The position numbers were made by a program, and so were the translations under genes. Of a stretch of 45,632 bases of DNA, positions 7,872-15,065 are shown in pieces. Source of the DNA: Pokkaliibacter plantistimulans (GTDB lineage Bacteria > Pseudomonadota > Gammaproteobacteria > Pseudomonadales > Balneatricaceae). Position 1 is the stretch's first letter; each line of letters starts with the position of its first letter. The DNA is taken from NCBI RefSeq assembly GCF_003194385.1, contig NZ_LAPT01000010.1, forward strand, positions 1 through 45,632. The letters are read 5' to 3'. Below the pieces are notes generated by a model. That model saw only the letters and a list, made by a program, of their open reading frames with translations, was not told where the DNA came from and searched no databases.

Positions 7872-8530
7872 AAGTCTATATCATCGATAACTACGACTCC
7901 TTCACCTACAACCTGTATCAGTTCGTCGGCGAGATTCTGGTTTCAGCAAAGAAGCAGAAGCGTGTCGATGACTTTGAGGTTGTGGTCAAGCGGAATGATG
8001 AAGTAACGCTGGCCGATCTGCGTAAAGCCGCCCCTGATCGCATCATCATTTCCCCCGGCCCCGGCTCACCCGACGATGAAAGCTACTTTGGTGTATGTGC
8101 TGATGTCATTCGCGAGCTGGGCCAAACGATCCCACTGCTGGGCGTTTGTCTGGGTATGCAAGGTATCGTTCACGTATTTGGTGGCAGGATTGTCAAAGCG
8201 CCCTTGCCGATGCACGGTAAAACCAGTGCCATCACCCACAACGGCACCAGCGTTTTCAGGAATATTCCCGATCAGCTAGAGGTCATGCGCTACCACTCAC
8301 TGATTGCAGAAGCAGAAACCTTCCCGGAATGCCTGACAGTGACCGCTGCCGTGGGCAGTCTGGCGGCGAAAGACTTCGATCAGCTGAATGTGATCCGTAC
8401 AGGTGGCGCCTTCGAAGTAATGGGAGTCCAGCACAAAACCCTGCCCATCCACGGTATTCAGTTCCATCCTGAATCCTTCGCAACCGAAGGCGGCAAGGAG
8501 CTGATCAGTAACTTCCTGTTCAACTGCTGA
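7868..8530 (+). CDS. trpG: Anthranilate synthase component II (glutamine amidotransferase)
   Basis: A 220-residue class I glutamine amidotransferase that delivers ammonia to TrpE. It starts KVYIIDNYDSFTYNLYQF and has the catalytic Cys in LLGVCLGMQG and His-Glu in IQFHPESFATEGG. It is about 25 residues longer than typical TrpG, partly through an insert after the first strand (VSAKKQKRVDD). The ATGA overlap with trpE indicates coupled translation. A strong terminator follows, so trpD and trpC are not in this operon within the window. Confidence 0.9.
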   Translation: MKVYIIDNYDSFTYNLYQFVGEILVSAKKQKRVDDFEVVVKRNDEVTLADLRKAAPDRIIISPGPGSPDDESYFGVCADVIRELGQTIPLLGVCLGMQGIVHVFGGRIVKAPLPMHGKTSAITHNGTSVFRNIPDQLEVMRYHSLIAEAETFPECLTVTAAVGSLAAKDFDQLNVIRTGGAFEVMGVQHKTLPIHGIQFHPESFATEGGKELISNFLFNC

Positions 8531-8550
8531 TCTTCAGCAGTCACAACATA

Positions 8551-8582
8551 AAACGGCAGCTTTTCCGGCTGCCGTTTTTATT
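8551..8582. terminator. Bidirectional terminator after trpG
   Basis: AAACGGCAGC-TTTTCC-GGCTGCCGTTTTTATTT is a strong stem with a T tract for the plus strand and an A tract (T on the minus strand) on the other side. It serves trpG and probably the converging gene at 8645. Confidence 0.9.
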
Positions 8583-8644
8583 TGCGTTGCTCACTGCCTC
8601 AATTTCACTTCAACGGAAGTAGCATCTGGCAGTGCTACTGAGAG

Positions 8645-9235
8645 CTACTGGATATTGTTCTTTTTGACCTGCTCATCCCAATAGTCTTTCAACCGGATAA
8701 TATCGCCGTCATCGGGAAAAGCCTTCAACGCCTCCACAGCATAACTCTGCGCAGTCAGAGCATTTTCCTGCGTGTTTGACAGATGCTTGATGACCGCCTG
8801 ACGTGGATTGGTCAGGGTCACTGCGTAGGTCGTACCACCCTCTTCGTATACCAGCACGTTGTCGTTAGACATTTCCCCCAGCTCAATGTGATAGAGGTTA
8901 TCTTTGCCATCCATCCGCGTTGCGCGCGGTGACAACAAATCCCGCTCTATCGTGAAGCCAAGGGGTCGGGTGTAGATAAACAGGGTGTCAGTATTAAGGT
9001 CAGCCATATTTGCTACCAGCTCGACCGGCTGACTGACATTGACCCAGGGAATTTCACCCAGATTGGAATAATTCAAGGTGTAGTCATTGTACGGGGGGAT
9101 TTGTTTGTAACCTTCTTCGGTTTTGATATACAGCCCTGGCTGCGAGAAGTCTTCGGCATACGCCGCTCCACTCACCATCACCCACAGTGTCAGCACAGCC
9201 GCACGGCACTTGCTCTTTATGGATTGCTGTAGCAT
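8645..9235 (-). CDS. Hypothetical secreted protein
   Basis: I do not recognise this 196-residue protein. Its first 27 or so residues form a signal peptide (basic start, hydrophobic AVLTLWVMVSGAAYA, likely cleavage after AYA), so it is probably periplasmic. The mature part is rich in aromatic and acidic residues, with a beta-strand-like N-terminal half and a helical C-terminal third ending QVKKNNIQ. There is no lipobox and there are no Cys pairs. The ATG at 9235 was preferred to the GTG at 9241 because the purine-rich GGGAGAG then sits at a normal distance. It is monocistronic, between two terminators. Confidence 0.65.
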   Translation of the reverse strand: MLQQSIKSKCRAAVLTLWVMVSGAAYAEDFSQPGLYIKTEEGYKQIPPYNDYTLNYSNLGEIPWVNVSQPVELVANMADLNTDTLFIYTRPLGFTIERDLLSPRATRMDGKDNLYHIELGEMSNDNVLVYEEGGTTYAVTLTNPRQAVIKHLSNTQENALTAQSYAVEALKAFPDDGDIIRLKDYWDEQVKKNNIQ

Positions 9236-9453
9236 TCCCACTCTCCCGTTCCCTATTCGAACCCAGATCAGCTACGCATGTCAGTAAAGCAGCTGAACCC
9301 CGAATGTCACTGCGGTCGACATCTTAACAACCCCGCTAAGGCGTCCCAAGCGATGGTAGCGATTTTCACAATCCCGACATGGGTTGCAGGCAACTGTTAC
9401 ATTAGTGGCGTAATGCCCCCTACTTCTCATATCAGCACTTGAGAAGTGCACAC

Positions 9454-9496
9454 AAAAAAACACCCAGCCCGATAAAGTCCAGGCTGGGTGCTTTTT
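9454..9496 (-). terminator. Terminator of ppsA
   Basis: AAAAAAACACCCAGCC...GGCTGGGTGCTTTTT forms a 10-bp stem with T tracts on both strands, immediately downstream of the ppsA stop codon. Confidence 0.9.
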
Positions 9497-9522
9497 CTGT
9501 CTATGGTGAATCAGCGGGTCGC

Positions 9523-11889
9523 TTACGCGCCTTCGGCCAGATAGAACCAGGTATCCAGCACAGAGTCAGGGTTGAGCGATACTGTATCGATACCCTGCTG
9601 CATCAGCCATCTGGCCAGATCAGGATGATCTGAAGGCCCCTGGCCACAGATACCAATATATTTGTTGTTACGCTTACAGGCCTGAATGGCCATCGCCAGC
9701 AACTTCTTCACAGCCTCGTTACGCTCATCAAACAGATGGGCAATGATGCCGGAATCACGATCCAGACCCAGCGTCAGCTGCGTCAGGTCGTTAGAACCAA
9801 TGGAGAAACCATCGAAGTATTCGAGGAACTCATCGGCCAGCAAGGCGTTGGCGGGCAGCTCACACATCATGATCACACGCAGCCCATTTTCACCACGCTT
9901 CAGACCATTTTCAGCCAGCAGATCGATTACCCGGCTTGCCTCGCCCACGGTGCGCACGAAAGGCACCATGATCTCAACGTTGGTCAACCCCATCACATCC
10001 CGCACCTGCTTCAGAGCACGGCACTCCAGTTCGAAGCAGTCACGGAAGTTGTCTGAAATATAACGGGATGCACCACGGAAGCCGAGCATGGGGTTCTCTT
10101 CACCCGGCTCATAGCGGCTACCGCCGATCAGATTTTCATACTCGTTGGACTTGAAGTCTGACAGGCGCACGATCACCTTTTTCGGCGCAAATGCAGCGGC
10201 CAGTGTAGAGATACCTTCAACCAGCTTGCTGACATAGAAGTCGACAGGAGAACCATATCCGGCAATACGCTTGTCGATGGCCTGACGTACTTCGCGAGGC
10301 TGTTCATCAAGATTCAGCAACGCCTTGGGGTGTACGCCGATCATACGATTGATAATGAACTCCAGACGGGCCAGACCTACTCCTTCGTTAGGCAGAGAGG
10401 AGAAATCAAAGGCGCGATCAGGATTGCCCACGTTCATCATGATCTTGAACGGCAAACCGGGCATGGAGTCGATACTGTTAGTCTTCAGCTCAAAGTTCAG
10501 ATGACCCTTGTAGACGCGACCAGTATCCCCTTCGGCGCAGGAAACGGTAACTTCTTCACCTTCCTGCAGCTTCTCGGTAGCGTCACCGCAACCGACGATA
10601 GCTGGAATACCCAGCTCACGCGCGATGATGGCTGCGTGACAGGTACGCCCACCGCGATTGGTGACAATAGCAGCCGAGCGCTTCATCACCGGCTCCCAGT
10701 CTGGATCGGTCATGTCGGTCACCAGCACGTCGCCCGGCTGAACTTTATCCATATCAGCGATGCTGTTGACGATACGCACCGGACCTGCACCAATGCGCTG
10801 ACCGATACTGCGTCCCTCAACGATAACGGTGCCTTTTTCCTTCAGCAGATAACGCTCCATGACGTTCTGGTTGGCACGGCTTTTAACTGTTTCAGGACGT
10901 GCCTGGACGATGTACAGCTTGCCGTCGTCACCATCTTTGGCCCACTCGATATCCATCGGACGGCCGTAGTGTTTCTCGATAATCAGCGCCTGACGAGCCA
11001 GAGACTCCACTTCCTCATCAGTTACACAGAAAACCTGACGATCTTGCTTGTCGACATCAACAGTAACGACTGACCGTCCGGCACGCGCCTCTTCACCGTA
11101 GATCATCTTGATAGCTTTGGAGCCCAAAGTACGACGCAGTACAGCGGGGCGGGCGGCTGCCAGGTTAGGCTTGAATACATAGAATTCGTCAGGGTTGACC
11201 GCGCCCTGCACCACAGTTTCACCGAGGCCATAGCTAGCGGTGACAAAAACCACCTGATCGAAGCCAGACTCTGTATCCAGCGTGAACATAACGCCTGCAG
11301 CGCCTGTCTCACTGCGCACCATCCGCTGTATGCCAGCAGACAGGGCAACTTCCCCATGATCAAAACCATGATGAACACGGTAAGAAATAGCACGGTCGTT
11401 ATACAGGGAAGCAAATACTTCCTTGATGGCGTGCTTTACGTTCTCAAGACCACGGATGTTCAGGAAGGTTTCTTGCTGGCCGGCAAAGGAAGCGTCTGGC
11501 AAGTCTTCTGCCGTAGCAGAAGAGCGCACGGCTACCGCAAGTTGCTGGTTATCTGCTGAAAGCTCTTCCCACGCAGCATTGATGGCCGTTTCCAGCTCGG
11601 GCTGGAATGGGGCTTCCATCAACCAGCCACGAATCTTCTTGCCGGTTTCTGCCAGAGCTTTTACGTCTTCGACGTCCAGCTCTTTCAACGTATCAGCAAT
11701 GCGGTTGGCCAAGCCACCATACTCAAGGAAGTCCCAATAGGCCTGGGCAGTAGTAGCGAATCCATTCGGTACGCTGACGCCTGCAGACGCCAGATTACTG
11801 ATCATTTCCCCCAGAGAAGCGTTCTTACCTCCGACACGCTCCACATCATTCATTCCTACCTTGTCGAAAAACAGAATATAGTTTGGCAA
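9523..11889 (-). CDS. ppsA: Phosphoenolpyruvate synthase
   Basis: PEP synthase (pyruvate + ATP to PEP + AMP + phosphate) drives gluconeogenesis from pyruvate. The ATP-grasp domain is N-terminal ([30 protein letters not shown]). The phosphohistidine domain carries His418 in [15 protein letters not shown], and the C-terminal PEP/pyruvate barrel has SIGSNDLTQ and [11 protein letters not shown] place the start at a TTG at 11889: AAAGGGG lies 7 nt upstream, and the protein then begins [20 protein letters not shown], matching the E. coli N-terminus with 788 residues against 792. The frame is open 45 codons further, but that stretch has no family similarity. It is divergent from ppsR, which encodes its regulator. 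Confidence 0.95.
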   Translation of the reverse strand: MPNYILFFDKVGMNDVERVGGKNASLGEMISNLASAGVSVPNGFATTAQAYWDFLEYGGLANRIADTLKELDVEDVKALAETGKKIRGWLMEAPFQPELETAINAAWEELSADNQQLAVAVRSSATAEDLPDASFAGQQETFLNIRGLENVKHAIKEVFASLYNDRAISYRVHHGFDHGEVALSAGIQRMVRSETGAAGVMFTLDTESGFDQVVFVTASYGLGETVVQGAVNPDEFYVFKPNLAAARPAVLRRTLGSKAIKMIYGEEARAGRSVVTVDVDKQDRQVFCVTDEEVESLARQALIIEKHYGRPMDIEWAKDGDDGKLYIVQARPETVKSRANQNVMERYLLKEKGTVIVEGRSIGQRIGAGPVRIVNSIADMDKVQPGDVLVTDMTDPDWEPVMKRSAAIVTNRGGRTCHAAIIARELGIPAIVGCGDATEKLQEGEEVTVSCAEGDTGRVYKGHLNFELKTNSIDSMPGLPFKIMMNVGNPDRAFDFSSLPNEGVGLARLEFIINRMIGVHPKALLNLDEQPREVRQAIDKRIAGYGSPVDFYVSKLVEGISTLAAAFAPKKVIVRLSDFKSNEYENLIGGSRYEPGEENPMLGFRGASRYISDNFRDCFELECRALKQVRDVMGLTNVEIMVPFVRTVGEASRVIDLLAENGLKRGENGLRVIMMCELPANALLADEFLEYFDGFSIGSNDLTQLTLGLDRDSGIIAHLFDERNEAVKKLLAMAIQACKRNNKYIGICGQGPSDHPDLARWLMQQGIDTVSLNPDSVLDTWFYLAEGA

Positions 11890-12370
11890 GGTGCAACCCC
11901 TTTGTAATCGTCTGATGCTTATGCCAGACCGCATCGACCCCCTATCTTCCCTCACTGGCTGTTGCATGATCTGCATTTCACCACAGTTCTGCAGTAGATC
12001 TACACTGAACCAGAGACTTTCCAACCAGCTACTTTCTTCTGATACTTGGTAACCAGATCAGAGCACCATATTCAAAATATATGTTCTATATTAAATGGCG
12101 GCTTGGAATAAAAAGAGGATCGTTATGCCTGACAAGGGCCATGATACTGAATTTTTTTTTGGATTTCTCCAAGGTCATCAAATGTAATTTCACTACAGGT
12201 CTGACCAATTTTTATATCATTTTAAAATCAACAGGTTACACATGAAATCAACCATTTCATGGCTTAAATTAGGCGAATGACAAGAGACTCAGACTTTTTT
12301 CTTGTCATTTTACAAGTTATGAAACTCAGTAAATTTGCAGCACAGCTGCAGAATAGAAAGGAAGTTGCAG
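11890..12370. promoter_or_regulatory. Divergent ppsA-ppsR promoter region
   Basis: This 481-bp AT-rich gap must hold both promoters. No Cra/FruR-like palindrome was seen. A 20-codon frame (12125-12187, ATG preceded by AGAGGA; peptide MPDKGHDTEFFFGFLQGHQM) has a good ribosome site and could be a small protein or leader peptide, or chance. The stretch 12190-12330 is very AT-rich and is the likely ppsR promoter. Confidence 0.4.
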
Positions 12371-13198
12371 ATGCGTCGCACCGCTTTTTTTATTTCTGAT
12401 GGAACAGGGATTACTGCCGAGACGTTGGGAAATAGTTTATTGGCTCAATTTGATAACATCGAATTTGACCAGATTACCCTTCCTTATATTGATACTGCAG
12501 AAAAGGCATTTAATGCAGTCAAGCAAATCAATAAAACAGCTCACTATGATGATGGCCGACCCATTATTTTTGACACGATTGTTAATACTGAAATAAGAGC
12601 GATTATTTCTGAAGCAGATGCCTTTATGGTTGATATTTTCGGCACCTTCCTTAGCCCGCTGGAAGAAGAGTTGAATTCAAGATCAAGCTATACGGTTGGC
12701 AAATCACATGGCATTCACGAAGAAAGGAAGTACAAACAAAGAATAGACGCGGTAAACTTTGCCCTGGATAACGATGACGGCATCAGAACTCGTCACTATG
12801 ACCAGGCAGATGTGATTCTGGTTGGCGTCTCTCGTTGCGGCAAGACCCCGACATGCCTGTATTTGGCGCTACAGTTCGGCATACGAGCGGCCAACTACCC
12901 TTTGACAGAAGAAGACATGGATGACGGCATGCATCTGAAAATGCCCAACGCATTGAAAAAGCACAGACATAAATTGTTCGGCTTAACCATAGAACCACCT
13001 CAGCTGGCAGCCATACGACATGAACGTCGCCCTGACAGTAAATATGCCGCATTTGAGCAATGTGAATTTGAGGTCAGAGAAGCATCCGCTCTATTTGCAC
13101 GGGAACGAATTCCCTTTATTGATACAACCAGTCTTTCCATAGAGGAAATATCAACTCGGATATTGGCACAAACAGGACTAGAACGACGAATGAAGTAA
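12371..13198 (+). CDS. ppsR: PEP synthase regulatory protein (bifunctional kinase/pyrophosphorylase)
   Basis: A 275-residue DUF299 protein that inactivates PEP synthase by ADP-dependent phosphorylation of a threonine next to the catalytic histidine and reverses it by phosphate-dependent pyrophosphorylation. Seen: N-terminal [19 protein letters not shown] and the P-loop GVSRCGKT at 152-159, both diagnostic. ATG 12371 follows AGGAAG at a good distance; the in-frame extension to 12335 adds only 12 unsupported residues. Codon use is more AT-rich than that of neighbours, especially in the first half. The pairing with divergent ppsA is the standard arrangement. Confidence 0.93.
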   Translation: MRRTAFFISDGTGITAETLGNSLLAQFDNIEFDQITLPYIDTAEKAFNAVKQINKTAHYDDGRPIIFDTIVNTEIRAIISEADAFMVDIFGTFLSPLEEELNSRSSYTVGKSHGIHEERKYKQRIDAVNFALDNDDGIRTRHYDQADVILVGVSRCGKTPTCLYLALQFGIRAANYPLTEEDMDDGMHLKMPNALKKHRHKLFGLTIEPPQLAAIRHERRPDSKYAAFEQCEFEVREASALFARERIPFIDTTSLSIEEISTRILAQTGLERRMK

Positions 13199-13253
13199 AC
13201 AAGGACGTTCTTGACTGGATTACACTGCACTTATTTAGCCGATGTCTTTTAGG

Positions 13254-13283
13254 CTGGCTTGGTGATTACTTTTTCCAAGCCAG
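13254..13283. terminator. Hairpin downstream of ppsR
   Basis: CTGGCTTGG, a 12-nt loop ending in five T, and CCAAGCCAG form a 9-bp stem 55 bp after the ppsR stop codon. Only TTT follows, so termination may be weak. Confidence 0.4.
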
Positions 13284-13533
13284 TTTCACTGAGCCCGGTT
13301 AAAGTTTGGATTAGACTGGTACAAACCTCGTCGACAAAGTCAGTTCTGGACAACAAGACTCTCTCACAGGTAGGAAGTTTTACAACAAAGCGGCCAAATG
13401 AAGCTATTTCGTGTCTACCAAGTAAGCTCCAAAATAACTTCACTACAACACAGACGATGTAGATGGAGTTGAAAAACTTAAAAGGCGAAGATGAGGCGAA
13501 GGGCAGCACGCAGAAGAGGAAAAATTCAGGCAC
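13284..13533. other. Gene-free stretch beside tRNA-Gly
   Basis: Frames are open on both strands here (13259-13462 plus, 13249-13533 minus), but neither has a recognisable family, a good ribosome site or neighbour-like codon use. I see no gene that I can support. The stretch lies just past the 3' end of a tRNA gene, a common site for integration and decay of mobile DNA. Confidence 0.4.
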
Positions 13534-13556
13534 AAAAAAACCGCATCATGCGGCTT
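13534..13556 (-). terminator. Terminator of tRNA-Gly transcript
   Basis: Read on the minus strand, AAGCCGCA-TGA-TGCGG is followed by seven T, a compact intrinsic terminator 22 bp beyond the tRNA 3' end. Confidence 0.85.
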
Positions 13557-13578
13557 TAGTTTCATACATCTTAATTTT

Positions 13579-13654
<76 letters not shown>

Positions 13655-13706
13655 TTTTTGACCTACAACACCGATTAACGTTGCGTCTGGCGTTGAAGTG
13701 GTCGCT

Positions 13707-13735
13707 ATAGTACACAGGTGACCTTAGCTTGGCAA
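13707..13735 (-). promoter_or_regulatory. Promoter of tRNA-Gly
   Basis: On the minus strand TTGCCA (13735-13730), a 17-bp spacer and TACTAT (13712-13707) are well placed, giving a start near 13700 and a leader of about 46 nt before the tRNA. The bases after the -10 are GC-rich (AGCGACC), like the discriminators of growth-rate-controlled stable RNA promoters. Confidence 0.65.
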
Positions 13736-13857
13736 CTGTTTGATTTCACGCATTATGATCAGACAGAAGCTTACGGGTCAGATACGAATGCTTCTGCCAC
13801 TGCTACTCGTAACACCGTCAAGCAACAACTGCATTTCAGCTACTCAATACACGTTAT

Positions 13858-13876
13858 GGGGCTGTTAAACAGCCCC
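13858..13876 (-). terminator. Hairpin after the UPF0325/DUF3461 gene
   Basis: GGGGCTG-TTAAA-CAGCCCC forms a 7-bp perfect stem 29 bp downstream of the stop codon of the minus-strand gene. There is no T tract beyond it, so it is a weak terminator or a 3'-end stabiliser. Confidence 0.4.
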
Positions 13877-13904
13877 AAACACCATTAAAGCACGAGACGA
13901 CGTA

Positions 13905-14291
13905 TTACTTCATATTCTCGATCTGAGCACGCAAATCAGTGATCTTGCGGCTGACAACTTTTTCGAGGTGATCCAGCTCTTCAAGCAGTAACTCTTTTTC
14001 ACTCATCTTACGCTGATCTTTGGCAACCAGGCTGTCCAGCTCATCAACCGCACGCAACAGGAATGGATTCATTTCACTTACCTCGCGGTAGTGCTGTGCC
14101 CCTTCATTGATACGAACAGTTTTAACATAACGTTTGAATTTAAACTTTCTGGAACGTGCGAACCACTCACCTTTATCACGTTTCAGGTAGATCTTGATGA
14201 CGTCTTCATCACCTTCCTGACGAAGGGTGTACTTTTCAATATCAGCAACGTCTTCAATGCCCATTTCAGCCAGATGGCGGTACTCAGTCAT
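13905..14291 (-). CDS. UPF0325/DUF3461-family protein (YaeH-like)
   Basis: A 128-residue cytoplasmic protein of unknown function. The family pattern is clear: LAEMGIEDVADIEKYTLRQE, DVIKIYLKRDKGEWFARS, KFKFKRYVKTV, a basic centre and a C-terminal coiled-coil-like helix (LLLEELDHLEKVVSRKITDL). E. coli YaeH (UPF0325) has the same blocks. ATG 14291 has GGAG 6 nt upstream; the frame is open to 14378, but the extra residues are hydrophobic and unlike the family. It is monocistronic. Confidence 0.8.
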   Translation of the reverse strand: MTEYRHLAEMGIEDVADIEKYTLRQEGDEDVIKIYLKRDKGEWFARSRKFKFKRYVKTVRINEGAQHYREVSEMNPFLLRAVDELDSLVAKDQRKMSEKELLLEELDHLEKVVSRKITDLRAQIENMK

Positions 14292-14605
14292 ATTCAGCTC
14301 CAGTCTCAGACTAATACTTTGGTCGTATTCTATCAGAACTGCGATTGTGATGTTTATTAAAAACGACACCTGTTTCAAACATTAGGATAAAAATTTGATT
14401 CACGACAGCCTATTGCCAGAGGATTCCACTATAGGATGATTCAAATGGTTACAACGGCCATTGTGCTTTAGAGTGATCTCACCTATTCTCGGTAACAGAT
14501 TAAGTCTTCTGCCAGCAAGGTTATCAGCTTAGATTACGAACCTTTTCTGTTAGAAAGCCTTGATCAAGCTTAATGAAATTGTTTATCGATCTGACAGGAG
14601 AGGTT
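14292..14605 (+). promoter_or_regulatory. Promoter/5' leader region of the cold-shock gene
   Basis: A 314-bp gap between divergent genes. Cold-shock genes often have long structured leaders, and the approximately 160 bp before the csp start have room for one. I could not identify a cold box or a clear -10/-35. The ribosome site AGGAGAGG (14597-14604) is strong. Confidence 0.35.
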
Positions 14606-14815
14606 ATGTCTGATCCGCGCCAAGGTACCGTTAAGTGGTTCAATGACACCAAAGGTTTTGGTTTCATCGCTCAAGATAGCGGTCCTGATGTGTTCGTCCA
14701 TTTCAGTGCCATTCAACAGAAAGGCCGTAAAACCCTGGTAGAAGGCCAACGCGTCAGTTTCGATCTGGCGGAGAGCCAAAAGGGTTTGCAAGCTTCTAAT
14801 GTGAACGTGCTCTGA
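14606..14815 (+). CDS. Cold-shock-domain protein (CspA family)
   Basis: A 69-residue single cold-shock domain. It binds single-stranded RNA/DNA and acts as an RNA chaperone or antiterminator. RNP1 is KGFGFI (16-21) and RNP2 is VFVHF (29-33), with the family start GTVKWFN and end [11 protein letters not shown] 14606 has AGGAGAGG directly upstream; the open frame to 14573 is an artefact. Which paralogue it is (cold-induced or constitutive) cannot be told from sequence. Confidence 0.93.
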   Translation: MSDPRQGTVKWFNDTKGFGFIAQDSGPDVFVHFSAIQQKGRKTLVEGQRVSFDLAESQKGLQASNVNVL

Positions 14816-14824
14816 TTTGTTGGG

Positions 14825-14842
14825 TGGCGCCGTCTGGCGCCA
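14825..14842 (+). terminator. Hairpin after csp
   Basis: TGGCGCC-GTCT-GGCGCCA is a 7-bp GC-rich stem with a tetraloop, 9 bp after the csp stop codon, followed by the pyrimidine-rich TCTCTTCCCTT. A probable terminator with an imperfect U tract. Confidence 0.6.
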
Positions 14843-15065
14843 TCTCTTCCCTTAAAATCAAGCGCCCAGTTACCCTTTTTCCTTGCTTCATCCTCTGCTC
14901 CAAACCCTCTCTTCTGCTCTGCACTTTAATTCTATCAAGACGTACCCATCTAAAGGTTCATGTTCAGAGCGGCTTGAGTGCTCACTTAGCCATACATTGG
15001 CAAATGTAGTGGTACGGCCTTTCAACAGGCTCTGAAAACTCCCCCGTTAGAATTGGAGTTTATGA

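Noticed and set aside
10330-11073. 247-codon plus-strand frame inside ppsA
   Set aside because: It is the complement of a strongly conserved gene; the protein is His/Thr-rich with no family pattern, typical of a shadow frame.
13249-13533. 94-codon minus-strand frame between ppsR and tRNA-Gly
   Set aside because: It runs through the tRNA transcript's terminator, and no homology or ribosome site is seen.
14969-14995. Heat-shock (sigma-32) promoter before the Lon-like gene
   Set aside because: CTTGAG and CCATAC are present, but the spacing of 11 bp is too short and the -10 is poor.
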